The notes: generated by a model from the sequence alone, not told the origin. Counted from the stretch's first letter, positions 45,624 through 54,219 are shown. The stretch: DNA of 64,000 nucleotides from Thalassotalea sp. Sam97 (GCF_041379765.1 NZ_CP166919.1:1240001-1304000); one strand, 5' to 3'. Numbers and translations are program-made.

Positions 45624-46793
45624 ATGTTTGAATTGTTGTTTTTGTTGCTTCCAGTTGCCGTCGGTTACGGTTGGTTTATGGGACGTAATAGCGTTAAACA
45701 AAAAGACCAAAGTGCTAAAGACGAACTCACCATAAAATACTCCACAGGCTTAAACTATTTATTGTCTAACCAACAGGACAAAGCAATGGAATACTTGCTT
45801 GAAGCGTTGGAGGTGGAAGATGATACCGTTGAAGCGCATTTTGCGATGGCAAATTTATTCCGCAAACGCGGTGAGTTAGATAGGGCGCTTAAAGTACATG
45901 AATATTTAGTGCGCCAGCCAACGTTATCCGATCCTCATAAGCAACAATCATTGTTTGAATTAGGGCGCGACTTTTACGCTGCAGGTTTATTTGATCGCGC
46001 TGAAAAGCTCTTCCTGAAATTGATCAAAAGCTCTACGTATAGCGTCAAATCATTAACGTATTTATTATCCATTTACCAATCAACCAAAGATTGGCACAAG
46101 GGCATTAAATTGCTTAAGCCTGTTGTTAAAGGGCAGGACAAGAAGCAAATCCATGTGTTGGCGAACTTTTATTGTGAGTTGGCAAATATCGCACTCGCTG
46201 ATAACGATCAGATAAAACAATTAGAATTATTACAAAAAGCATTAGAGCTTGATCCGACATCGTCTCGAGCTAATTATCAAATGGCTGAACTGTTTGAGCA
46301 AAATGAGCAGTTTAGTAATGCCTGTCAGTGTTATAAGCAAATTTTTTATCAAGATCAGGAGTTTTTTCCAGACGTTATTGATAAAATGCAGGGCATATAT
46401 GAGCGCAGTGATATGAGCGATGAGTTTTACGCCTTCATGCGTGAGGTTCATGAGCAAACGGGTAGCACAACGGCGCTCATTAAATACCTATATTATGTTG
46501 AGCAAACAGAATCAAAAGACAAAGCACAAGAATATCTTTTACACGCATTAAATCGACGGCCAACCATTCGTGGCTTTAAACATTTCGTCAAAATGCAATT
46601 GGCGGATAGCCCTGATGAAGAAACCGCAAAAAGCTTAGATGTTATCAGAGAGTTGGTTGCAGCCTATTTGAAAGTGCGCCCAAGATATTGCTGCCGAAGT
46701 TGTGGGTTTAACTCAACAGTACATTACTGGTCATGTCCATCATGCCATGATTGGGAACAATTAAAGCCGGTACGCGGCTTAGAAGGAGAATAA
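45624..46793 (+). CDS. lapB: LapB (YciM), LPS synthesis regulator with TPRs and rubredoxin-like domain
   Basis: 389 residues, exactly as E. coli. One N-terminal membrane anchor (about 1-20), a cytosolic TPR array (about 35-330; e.g. AHFAMANLFRKRGELDRALK, LDPTSSRANYQMAELFEQN) and a C-terminal rubredoxin-type zinc domain with CRSCGFNSTVHYWSCPSCHDW. In E. coli LapB directs FtsH to degrade LpxC and is restrained by YejM/PbgA. Forms an operon with lapA and, after 4 nt, pyrF. Confidence 0.96.
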   Translation: MFELLFLLLPVAVGYGWFMGRNSVKQKDQSAKDELTIKYSTGLNYLLSNQQDKAMEYLLEALEVEDDTVEAHFAMANLFRKRGELDRALKVHEYLVRQPTLSDPHKQQSLFELGRDFYAAGLFDRAEKLFLKLIKSSTYSVKSLTYLLSIYQSTKDWHKGIKLLKPVVKGQDKKQIHVLANFYCELANIALADNDQIKQLELLQKALELDPTSSRANYQMAELFEQNEQFSNACQCYKQIFYQDQEFFPDVIDKMQGIYERSDMSDEFYAFMREVHEQTGSTTALIKYLYYVEQTESKDKAQEYLLHALNRRPTIRGFKHFVKMQLADSPDEETAKSLDVIRELVAAYLKVRPRYCCRSCGFNSTVHYWSCPSCHDWEQLKPVRGLEGE

Positions 46794-46797
46794 GTTA

Positions 46798-47496
46798 ATG
46801 TCAGACGCGAAGGTTGTTGTCGCCCTGGATTTTGCTGAACAAGCACAAGCATTGTCATTCGTTGATAAAATACAGCCAAGTGACGCTAAATTGAAAGTCG
46901 GTAAAGAGATGTTTACTCACTTTGGCCCTGAATTTGTAAAAGGTTTAGTTAATCGTGGTTTTGATGTTTTTCTAGATTTAAAGTTTCACGATATTCCCAA
47001 TACGGTTGCTAAGGCTGTCCAAGCCGCTGCCGACCTTGGCGTGTGGATGGTGAACGTTCACGCCAGCGGTGGTACTAAAATGATGACTCAAGCTAAAACA
47101 GCACTTGAGTCGTATGGTGATGATGCACCGTTATTAATAGCGGTGACTGTGCTTACCAGTATGTCAGAGCATGATCTGCGTGAATTAGGTATTAATGTAA
47201 GCCCTGAGCAACATGTAATGAACTTGGCTAAACTAACCCAACAAGCGGGCCTTGATGGTGTAGTATGTTCAGCTCAAGAAGCAGCAATGTTAAAACAAAA
47301 TCTTGGCCAAGACTTTAAATTAGTAACGCCTGGTATTCGCCCTGTGGGTAGTGCTGTAGATGATCAAAAACGAATTATGACACCACCTCAAGCGATCGAT
47401 TTAGGTGTTGATTACCTAGTAATAGGACGGCCAATAACTAAAGCTGCCGATCCACACCAAGTTCTGCAAGAAATTAATCAATCTATCATTGTGTAA
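46798..47496 (+). CDS. pyrF: Orotidine 5'-phosphate decarboxylase
   Basis: 232 residues. Last step of UMP synthesis. The catalytic Asp60-Lys62-Asp65 array is in FLDLKFHDIPNT; Lys36 lies in KVGKEMFT; TPGIRP and VIGRPIT form the phosphate site. Located immediately after lapB, the same lapAB-pyrF order as E. coli. Confidence 0.97.
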   Translation: MSDAKVVVALDFAEQAQALSFVDKIQPSDAKLKVGKEMFTHFGPEFVKGLVNRGFDVFLDLKFHDIPNTVAKAVQAAADLGVWMVNVHASGGTKMMTQAKTALESYGDDAPLLIAVTVLTSMSEHDLRELGINVSPEQHVMNLAKLTQQAGLDGVVCSAQEAAMLKQNLGQDFKLVTPGIRPVGSAVDDQKRIMTPPQAIDLGVDYLVIGRPITKAADPHQVLQEINQSIIV

Positions 47497-47535
47497 TGAT
47501 GGTTTTACATCAAGATAAATTAATAGGAAATAGCT

Positions 47536-48108
47536 ATGCCAAAGGCAAGTGACATCAAAAAGAATCAGGCGATTGAACATAATGGTCGCGTATTTTTTGT
47601 AAAAGATATCCAGCGTTCGGTTCCTCAGGGTCGAGCTGGTGGTAGTATTTACCGTATGCGTTTATACGATGCCGTAACTGGCGGTAAAGTAGATGAGTCG
47701 TTTAAAGATTCAGATATGCTAAATTTAGCTGATTTAACACGTCGTCAAGCGATGTTTTCATACGTTGATGGTGATGAATGGGTGTTCATGGATAATGAAG
47801 ATTACACCCCTTATAACATCAATGTATCGTCTATCAGTGATGAAGCACAATTCATAAATGAAAGCACAGAAGGTCTTTACGTGGTGATCATTGACGGTAA
47901 CCCGGTATCGGTTGAGCTACCACCAAGCGTTGACTTAGAGGTGGTTGAAACGGATCCGTCAATCAAAGGCGCATCGGCGACCTCTCGTACTAAGCCTGCG
48001 ACATTAAGCACGGGGTTAGTCATTCAGGTGCCAGAATACATTTCTACTGGTGATCGTGTTAAAGTGAATACCGAAGAAAAGAAATTCATGAGCCGCGCAG
48101 ATAAGTAG
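47536..48108 (+). CDS. efpL: EF-P-like protein EfpL (YeiP)
   Basis: 190 residues with the three EF-P domains. The YeiP branch is shown by MPKASDIKKN, YVDGDEWVFMDNEDYTPY and the C-terminal GASATSRTKPATLSTGLVIQ. The tip of domain I reads SVPQGRAGG with Arg33, the position occupied by unmodified Arg33 in E. coli EfpL, rather than the modified Lys34 of EF-P. Recent work links EfpL to relief of ribosome stalling at XPPX and other motifs. Separated from pyrF by 39 nt, probably co-transcribed. Confidence 0.93.
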   Translation: MPKASDIKKNQAIEHNGRVFFVKDIQRSVPQGRAGGSIYRMRLYDAVTGGKVDESFKDSDMLNLADLTRRQAMFSYVDGDEWVFMDNEDYTPYNINVSSISDEAQFINESTEGLYVVIIDGNPVSVELPPSVDLEVVETDPSIKGASATSRTKPATLSTGLVIQVPEYISTGDRVKVNTEEKKFMSRADK

Positions 48109-48126
48109 TATTTTCGCGACGCTAAC

Positions 48127-48159
48127 AAAAAAACCAAGTAATTGTTACTTGGTTTTTTT
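48127..48159 (+). terminator. Terminator of efpL
   Basis: A perfect 15-bp stem around ACCAAGTAA / TTACTTGGT with a TTG loop, starting in A-run and ending in T-run. Confidence 0.93.
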
Positions 48160-48338
48160 ATGCCTGTATTTTGCTAGCGACTTTTTAACGTTCAAGCCTT
48201 TCTATGACTGGTCGCTGTAAAGGTACCATGGCACATTTTTTGTGTTGTTTTTTCAATGTACTTCACTATGGTTAATGTTAGCTCTGAGAAATAACGGTAG
48301 AGCGCATTCACACCCTAAATTTCGTAAAGGAACTACGT

Positions 48339-48632
48339 ATGAAAAACTTTATAACACCACTTTTTATACTGGCTTTAGTCGCGCCTATGCTGGCTATAGC
48401 AGAAAGTAACACGCCAGCTGCTGTTGTAGCAAAAGCAGAAGGGCGTATCGATATTAACTCAGCTAACGCTCAACAGTTAACAGAACTCAAAGGTATTGGT
48501 CTTAAAAAAGCTCAGGCGATTATTGAGTACCGTAATAGCCATGGTCCGTTCAAAGCTCTGAGTGATCTGACAAATGTCAAAGGCATCGGTGATAAGTTTG
48601 TTGAAAAGAACGCTCAATATATGAAGCTGTAA
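48339..48632 (+). CDS. ComEA-family helix-hairpin-helix DNA-binding protein
   Basis: 97 residues: signal peptide (MKNFITPLFILALVAPMLAIA), short linker, then a double helix-hairpin-helix domain (about 36-97) with RIDINSANAQQLTELKGIG and LTNVKGIGDKFVEKN. Single-domain exported ComEA proteins in gammaproteobacteria bind incoming DNA in the periplasm during natural transformation. Monocistronic, ribosome binding site AAAGGAAC. No other competence genes are adjacent. Confidence 0.88.
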   Translation: MKNFITPLFILALVAPMLAIAESNTPAAVVAKAEGRIDINSANAQQLTELKGIGLKKAQAIIEYRNSHGPFKALSDLTNVKGIGDKFVEKNAQYMKL

Positions 48633-48695
48633 TGCTAATCCACTAAGTTACCCGCCTCACAAGACGCAGTTATAACAACGTTGAGGGTAACAAAT

Positions 48696-48726
48696 AAAAA
48701 AGCCCGATATTAATATCGGGCTTTTT
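48696..48726. terminator. Bidirectional terminator between comEA-like gene and rne
   Basis: AGCCCGATATT / AATATCGGGCT forms a perfect 22-bp palindrome flanked by A- and T-runs, between converging genes. Confidence 0.92.
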
Positions 48727-48783
48727 AGTCATGTCATGTGCTTAATCAAACGGTCTATTAAGACTTTTCTGCACTGCTATGGT

Positions 48784-51700
48784 TTATGGCTTTGTTGGGC
48801 CAGCAGACGCTTTATTACTTGCAAAAGCTACTGCAGCAGACTTGTCAGAGCGAACAACGTCTGTGCGCTGTTCGACAGACAATGCTTGCGTCGGTAATTC
48901 AGTTGACGCAGGCTCAACAGACGCAGGCTTGGCCATTGCTGCTGAAGCATGACCTTTGAACGCTTTTTTAGCCTTGGTTGCTACTTTAGTTGCTACTTTA
49001 GTTGTTGCTTTAGTTGCTGCTTTGCGTGCAGCAGGAGCAACAGCAACGTCAGGCTTAGCTACTACATCCGCTTCAGCTTTAACGTCAGGCTTAGCAACTA
49101 CTTCCGCTTCTGATTTAGCGTCAGGCTTAGCAACGACTTCCGCATCTGTTTTAACGTCAGGCTTAGCAACTACTTCCGCATCTGTTTTAACGTCAGGCTT
49201 AGCAACTATTTCCGCTTCAGCTTTAACGTCAGGCTTAGCAACTACTTCCGCATCTGTTTTAACGTCAGGCTTAGCAACTACTTCCGCATCTGTTTTAACG
49301 TCAGGCTTAGCAACTACTTCCGCATCTGTTTTAACGTCAGGCTTAGCAACTACTTCCGCTTCTGATTTAGCGTCAGGCTTAGCAACGACTTCCGCTTCTG
49401 CTTTAACGTCAGGCTTAGCAACTACTTCCGCTTCTGCTTTAACTTCTGGTTTAGCTTCAACATCTACTGCTTTGCCGCTTTCTTGCTCTGCAGCACTTGG
49501 GTAGCGAGCTGTAACCGGATCTTCTTCGATACGCTGCTCTACAACTTGATTTTCGTGTTCAGCGTTATCTTGCTTTTCTTTACGACGACGTTGACCTGAT
49601 GAACGAAGGTGACGTGGTGAACGGCGGTTGCGTTGGCGACGTTCTTTCTTGTCATCTTGCTCAGAAGTCGCATTATTGTCTGATACGTCTTGAACATCTT
49701 GCGCAGTTGTGGCTTCAGTAGCTTGACTATTATCTTGCTCTGTCGCTTTCATATCCGCAATATTGCTGTCGTTAGTCAGCTCTGGTTCTGCCGACTTCTC
49801 AGGTGCTTTGCGCTTATCTTTGCGTGGCGTATTCTTAGCTTTGTTGCTTGGCTTTTTGTCCGCTTTCGGTTGTTGCTCAGATGCTACGGCTTGTAAGCTA
49901 TTATCGTCGGTGTTGGTGTTAGCGTCTGTTGCTTGTTCGTTTACACGAACTTTTTTACGAACGTTACGACGTTGGCGACGCTCTGCAACTTTTTCCTCTT
50001 TAGCTTTTGGCTCTTGAGGTTGTTTCTTAGCTTGCTGATTTACGCTTGATTTTTGTTGCTTGCCTTTATTGTCTTGCGCATCACGCTGCTGTTTTTCACG
50101 TGTTTGCTTGATTTCTGGCTTATCACTAGTGCGCTGCTGATCACGGCCTTTACCACGACGGTTTTGGTTACGTGGTTTACGGCGGCGGTCATTGTCACGC
50201 TTTTTAGGTTGCGATTTTTTCTCTTGCTCTTTATCTTCTGATGAAAATAATGACTTGAAAAAGTTGCCAATAGCCGTGAATAAACTCGGTGATGTGTCTT
50301 TTGCCTCAGACTTTTCAGCTTTTACCGGCGCCGGCTGCTTCGGTGCAGTCATGCCTTGTAATGCTGGCTCGTCTCGCTTAGCCACATCTTTTTGGAATTT
50401 AGGCATTACCGCTTCTTCAACCACTGCTTCTTTAAGCTTCATTTCATGGCTAGCAACGGTTGTGGTTTCATCATCACGTACGCGCAATACTTCGTACTGT
50501 GGTGTTTCCATCGCGCTATTCGCTAGAATAAGAACTTTCACCTTATGGTTACGCTCGATATGACCAACAGCGTTGCGTTTTTCATTTAGCAAGTACGTGG
50601 CTACGGCAACAGGCACTTGAGCATGCACTTGCGCTGTTTTGTCCTTAATGGCTTCTTCTTCCATTAAACGTAATACCGATAATGCAAGTGATTCAACACC
50701 ACGGACATTACCTGTACCGCTACAACGAGGACAAACGTTTTGACTGGTTTCACCAATCGATGGACGTAAACGCTGACGCGACATTTCCATCAAGCCAAAT
50801 TTAGATATACGGCTTAGTTGGATACGGGCACGGTCGCCACGTACCGCATCTCGCATACGGTTTTCTACTTCACGTTGATGACGAACTGGCGTCATATCGA
50901 TAAAGTCGATAACCACTAGACCACCTAAATCGCGTAAGCGTAACTGACGAGCAATTTCTTCGGCAGCTTCTAAGTTAGTGTTAAATGCGGTCTCTTCGAT
51001 ATCACCACCTTTGGTAGCACGTGCTGAGTTGATATCGATAGAGGTTAATGCTTCGGTTGGGTCGATAACAATTGAGCCACCAGATGGTAAACGTACTTCT
51101 CGTTGGAACGCTGATTCAATCTGTGATTCAATTTGATAGTGGGTAAACAAAGGTACGTCACCTTTGTACAATTTCACTTTATTGATAAAGTCTGGGCGCA
51201 CTAATTCAATGTGCTGCTTAACCTGTTCAAATACCTTAGGTCGGTCAACAACAATTTCGCCAACATCGCGACGTAAATAGTCACGAATTGAACGTAGAAT
51301 AACGTTTGATTCTTGGTGAATTAAAAATGGTGCAGGACGTGACTGAGCGGCATCTTCAATTGCGCTCCAGTGTTGCAATAACACATTTAAGTCCCACTCA
51401 AGCTCTTCGTATGCTTTACCGACACCAGCGGTGCGAACGATTAAGCCCATGCCTTTTGGCAGGCTAAGTTTAGCTAAAGATTGTTTTAATTCAGTGCGCT
51501 CGTCGCCTTCAATACGACGAGAAATGCCGCCTGCTCGTGGGTTATTTGGCATCAATACTAAATAACTACCAGCGAGTGAAATAAAGGTTGTTAATGCCGC
51601 ACCTTTTTGGCCGCGCTCTTCTTTATCTACCTGAACGATAACTTCTTGGCCTTCCTGTAATACATCTTTAATGCTTGGACGGCCTTGGAAGGTGTAACCT

Positions 51701-51939
51701 TCAGGGAAATAACTACGGGCAATTTCCTTCATCGGCAAGAAGCCGTGACGCTCGGCACCGTAGTCAACAAATGCGGCTTCGAGAGATGGTTCAACTCGGG
51801 TAATGGTACCCTTATAGATGTTTGCTTTTTTTTGTTCGTGGCCCGGGCTTTCGATATCTAAATCGTACAGACTTTGACCGTCAACAAGTGCTACGCGGAA
51901 TTCTTCCGACTGAGTAGCATTAATTAACATGCGTTTCAT
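48784..51939 (-). CDS. rne: Ribonuclease E
   Basis: 1051 residues (E. coli 1061). Endonuclease that starts mRNA decay and matures stable RNAs; scaffold of the degradosome. The N-terminal catalytic half (1-500) holds the S1 domain (about 35-120, YKGTITRVEPSLEAAFVDYG) and the DNase I-like site with Asp302 and Asp345 (SIDINSARATKGG, VVIDFIDM). It also has the zinc link Cys403/Cys406 in CPRCSGTG. The C-terminal half is disordered: basic Arg-rich RNA-binding stretches, then twelve 12-residue repeats of AKPDVKTDAEVV type, then an Ala/Lys-rich tail. No strong ribosome binding site precedes the ATG. Confidence 0.97.
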   Translation of the reverse strand: MKRMLINATQSEEFRVALVDGQSLYDLDIESPGHEQKKANIYKGTITRVEPSLEAAFVDYGAERHGFLPMKEIARSYFPEGYTFQGRPSIKDVLQEGQEVIVQVDKEERGQKGAALTTFISLAGSYLVLMPNNPRAGGISRRIEGDERTELKQSLAKLSLPKGMGLIVRTAGVGKAYEELEWDLNVLLQHWSAIEDAAQSRPAPFLIHQESNVILRSIRDYLRRDVGEIVVDRPKVFEQVKQHIELVRPDFINKVKLYKGDVPLFTHYQIESQIESAFQREVRLPSGGSIVIDPTEALTSIDINSARATKGGDIEETAFNTNLEAAEEIARQLRLRDLGGLVVIDFIDMTPVRHQREVENRMRDAVRGDRARIQLSRISKFGLMEMSRQRLRPSIGETSQNVCPRCSGTGNVRGVESLALSVLRLMEEEAIKDKTAQVHAQVPVAVATYLLNEKRNAVGHIERNHKVKVLILANSAMETPQYEVLRVRDDETTTVASHEMKLKEAVVEEAVMPKFQKDVAKRDEPALQGMTAPKQPAPVKAEKSEAKDTSPSLFTAIGNFFKSLFSSEDKEQEKKSQPKKRDNDRRRKPRNQNRRGKGRDQQRTSDKPEIKQTREKQQRDAQDNKGKQQKSSVNQQAKKQPQEPKAKEEKVAERRQRRNVRKKVRVNEQATDANTNTDDNSLQAVASEQQPKADKKPSNKAKNTPRKDKRKAPEKSAEPELTNDSNIADMKATEQDNSQATEATTAQDVQDVSDNNATSEQDDKKERRQRNRRSPRHLRSSGQRRRKEKQDNAEHENQVVEQRIEEDPVTARYPSAAEQESGKAVDVEAKPEVKAEAEVVAKPDVKAEAEVVAKPDAKSEAEVVAKPDVKTDAEVVAKPDVKTDAEVVAKPDVKTDAEVVAKPDVKAEAEIVAKPDVKTDAEVVAKPDVKTDAEVVAKPDAKSEAEVVAKPDVKAEADVVAKPDVAVAPAARKAATKATTKVATKVATKAKKAFKGHASAAMAKPASVEPASTELPTQALSVEQRTDVVRSDKSAAVAFASNKASAGPTKP
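49045..49479 (-). repeat. 36-bp coding minisatellite in rne (12 units)
   Basis: GTCAGGCTTA recurs exactly every 36 bp from 49048 to 49408 (11 times), with a degenerate twelfth unit at 49444. Each unit encodes 12 residues of the form AKP(D/E)-V/A-K-(A/S/T)-(E/D)-A-(E/D)-V/I-V. Three unit variants (KAE, KSE, KTD) alternate in blocks. Confidence 0.95.
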
Positions 51940-52619
51940 ATGGTTTATGACTCTATTTGTTATTACAAGTCACAATTGGCGAGCAGGTGCAAAGCTATCT
52001 TGCCTATTAAGCAGACAGAAAAGTAGAGAAACAGAGGGTGGCAGCCTCACGGTTGTCAACTCCCTAACATATTGGGACTGTTACGTTTTTATATCGCTAC
52101 CGACATTCTTGTATGACAAGTTCCAGCTTTATAATGAGCGCCTACTCGCGCCTGAATTTGCTTGGTCGCTTGTGTTACAAGGTTGCGTTAGCGCAATAAC
52201 TTATACACATCGCACAAATTGTGCTTGTTTTGTTAATCACTCTTTTTGTTGGATTTGTCGTTTATGCTTCGGCTCTGGCAGGTTACTTTGGCGCCAGTCA
52301 AGCAATGGGCAATGCTGTTGTTATATCGGTGCAATATGCTCATCCATATTCTGATGACAGAGATTACGATTGTTGTATAACAAAGTTGCCGCAACAAACC
52401 TCTTACGATCCTGAAGAGTGCGTTTTAAAATTCTATTTAATTATTACGTATTAACTCAAGTTATCAATACGAGCGTTGGCCCGAAAATTTGAGTTATTAC
52501 TGGTTGCCAGTCGTTTTTTCGGCAACCTTGCCATTATCCCACTAATTTGCACCATAAGGCAATGATTTTGAGTTACAAATTTGCGCCGAACTTGAAAAAA
52601 ATGTGTTAGACTTCGCGAC
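51940..52619. other. Divergent rne-rluC intergenic region
   Basis: 680 bp without a convincing gene. It must hold the rne promoter and a long rne 5' leader; in E. coli that leader is about 360 nt and mediates RNase E autoregulation. ORFs on the plus strand here lack ribosome binding sites and conserved motifs. The rluC promoter is presumably close to 52580-52610. Confidence 0.5.
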
Positions 52620-53753
52620 ATGAAAAAAGATTTCCCATTTAAACGTCGTAAAACGTCGAAAACTGGCGACGGTGTGGCACAAAATAACACCTCTAATCGC
52701 CGCAATAGTGCGACGTCGAATCGTAAAGCGACACACACTAAACAACAGCAAGCATCGAAACCAAGCGTAAACCAAGCGCCTGCTCACACTGCTGATGATG
52801 TGCTTGAAAAACCGCAAGTAAGATTTTTTGATATTGACGCCGACGGCGCAGGCCAGCGTATAGATAACTTTTTACTAAAGACCCTTAAAGGGGTACCGAA
52901 AAGTATGATTTATCGCTTGCTTCGTAAAGGCGAAGTTCGTGTTAATAAAAAGCGAGCCAAGCCAGAATATAAACTTCAGGCTGATGACGTGATTCGAGTT
53001 GCACCAATTCGTGTCGCTGAGAAAGAAGACGTGGTATCGACCAAGCTTGATAAGGTTGCCAATTTAGAAAAACAAATCTTGTTTGAAGACGATTGTCTTA
53101 TTGTGATTAATAAACCGTCGGGAATGGCGGTACATGGTGGCAGTGGTTTGTCGTTTGGCTTGATTGAAGCGTTACGCGCGTTGCGTCCACAAGCGAAAAT
53201 GTTAGAACTTGTGCATCGTCTTGACCGTGATACATCGGGCTGTCTTGTGGTTGCTAAAAAACGCTCATCGCTACGTAGTTTGCACGAGCAACTTCGTAAT
53301 AAAACGGTGCAGAAGTTTTATCATGCCTTAGTAAAGGGGCATTGGCCTAGCAAACTGACAAGAGTAACTGAAGGTCTTAAGAAAAACGAACTGAAATCAG
53401 GCGAGCGCGTAGTATTGGTTGATAACCTCAATGGTAAAGAGTCTGAAACACGTTATAAAGTGTTATACCATTACGAAGGTGCTTCTTTAGTTCGCGCATT
53501 TCCGGTTACCGGGCGGACGCATCAAATTCGTGTACATTGTCAGTGCTCTGGGCATCCTATTGCATGCGACGCCAAGTATGGTGCCGATGATTTTACGGCG
53601 CGTATGAATGAGCAGGGCTTAAAGCGTTTATTTTTGCATGCCCATTCCATTGAATTTACCCATCCAAAAACAGAGCAACGGGTGCGTTTCGAAGCCCCAT
53701 ACGATGGTGACCTAACCGCTATATTAGCTAAGCAGACGATCAAAACGTATTAA
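52620..53753 (+). CDS. rluC: RluC, 23S rRNA pseudouridine synthase (955/2504/2580)
   Basis: 377 residues versus 319 in E. coli. The extra length is a Lys/Ser/Asn/Gln-rich N-terminal tail (about 1-62) that looks disordered and basic. An S4-like RNA-binding domain (about 76-135; QRIDNFLLKTLKGVPKSMIY) precedes the catalytic domain with the active-site Asp in LVHRLDRDTSG, plus VINKPSGMAVHGG, GRTHQIRVH and AHSIEFTHP. Divergent from rne, as in E. coli. Confidence 0.95.
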   Translation: MKKDFPFKRRKTSKTGDGVAQNNTSNRRNSATSNRKATHTKQQQASKPSVNQAPAHTADDVLEKPQVRFFDIDADGAGQRIDNFLLKTLKGVPKSMIYRLLRKGEVRVNKKRAKPEYKLQADDVIRVAPIRVAEKEDVVSTKLDKVANLEKQILFEDDCLIVINKPSGMAVHGGSGLSFGLIEALRALRPQAKMLELVHRLDRDTSGCLVVAKKRSSLRSLHEQLRNKTVQKFYHALVKGHWPSKLTRVTEGLKKNELKSGERVVLVDNLNGKESETRYKVLYHYEGASLVRAFPVTGRTHQIRVHCQCSGHPIACDAKYGADDFTARMNEQGLKRLFLHAHSIEFTHPKTEQRVRFEAPYDGDLTAILAKQTIKTY

Positions 53754-53775
53754 TTGTATTAATTAACGTAACGTT

Positions 53776-53807
53776 TAACCTCTAGGCAAGTAATAGCCTA
53801 GAGGTTA
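53776..53807. terminator. Strong hairpin after rluC, possible terminator
   Basis: A perfect 12-bp stem TAACCTCTAGGC / GCCTAGAGGTTA with an 8-nt loop, 22 nt after the rluC stop. The T-run is poor, so termination efficiency is uncertain. Confidence 0.55.
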
Positions 53808-53962
53808 CTTAACCTATACCCGCCGAGAATTTTCCTTTAGTTATTCCTATTCTCCGTTACCTGACAATGCGCTGTGACTTAGCTCAAGCATTAACAACAT
53901 CGGTTAGCTACATCCTGATATGAATTAGGTTAGCGTTAATATTTAGTCTTACTAGCTCAGCA

Positions 53963-53994
53963 CTAAACTACTTAAGCTCTAAACTACTTAAGCT
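53963..53994. repeat. 16-bp perfect tandem duplication
   Basis: CTAAACTACTTAAGCT occurs twice head to tail. The junction overlaps the stop codon of the minus-strand micro-ORF at 53984-54094. Confidence 0.9.
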
Positions 53995-54094
53995 CCATTG
54001 CTTGGTTGAACAATATACAAATGCGACGTTTGAAACGAGCCGTGGTATTTTTTGCTGTCGCTATGTCTTGCGTTTGTTGTTTGCTGTTTTTCAT
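53984..54094 (-). CDS. Candidate 36-residue SoxR-controlled peptide
   Basis: A micro-ORF of 36 codons starting MKNSKQQTQDIATAKN and ending in KRRICILFNQAMELK. Support: a GGAGAG ribosome binding site six nt before the ATG, and a leftward promoter with a SoxR operator (54128-54158) whose start point should fall about 27 nt upstream of this ATG. The peptide is basic (ARFKRR) with a short hydrophobic stretch (ICILF) and one Cys. I recognise no family. The transcript could instead act as a small RNA. Expression is not shown by sequence alone. Confidence 0.45.
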   Translation of the reverse strand: MKNSKQQTQDIATAKNTTARFKRRICILFNQAMELK

Positions 54095-54127
54095 CGATAT
54101 CTCTCCATAAATGTGTTCATCGTGTAA

Positions 54128-54158
54128 ACTATAAAACCTAAACCTTGGTTGAGGTAAA
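54128..54158 (-). promoter_or_regulatory. SoxR-type promoter facing left, 19-bp spacer
   Basis: On the minus strand TTTACC (-35, 54153-54158) and TATAGT (-10, 54128-54133) are separated by exactly 19 bp. That over-long spacer is the mark of MerR-family-activated promoters. The layout matches the E. coli soxS promoter, where TTTACC also overlaps the operator. Confidence 0.7.
54137..54154. promoter_or_regulatory. SoxR operator (sox box)
   Basis: CCTAAACCTTGGTTGAGG is an 18-bp palindrome with one mismatched pair. It has the CCT-n-AA...TT-n-AGG frame of the E. coli soxS operator CCTCAAGTTAACTTGAGG. It lies 65 bp upstream of soxR, inside the 19-bp spacer of the leftward promoter. Confidence 0.75.
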
Positions 54159-54219
54159 GGCTTTTTTTACGTAAAGTGGAATTGATTTTAAGTTGTGTGC
54201 AAAACGCGAGGGATGACTT

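Noticed and set aside
49045..49479. 36-bp direct repeats considered as CRISPR-like
   Set aside because: Units abut without spacers and continue the rne reading frame.
48956..49504. Long plus-strand ORF with a Ser/Thr/Ala/Leu repeat opposite rne
   Set aside because: It is the antisense image of the 36-bp in-frame repeat of rne; the period is a multiple of three so the opposite frame also stays open. No ribosome binding site or conserved domain.
51929..52454. Two plus-strand ORFs in the rne-rluC gap, one with a membrane-like segment
   Set aside because: No ribosome binding site, Cys-rich or shifting composition, and they lie in what should be the rne leader and promoter.
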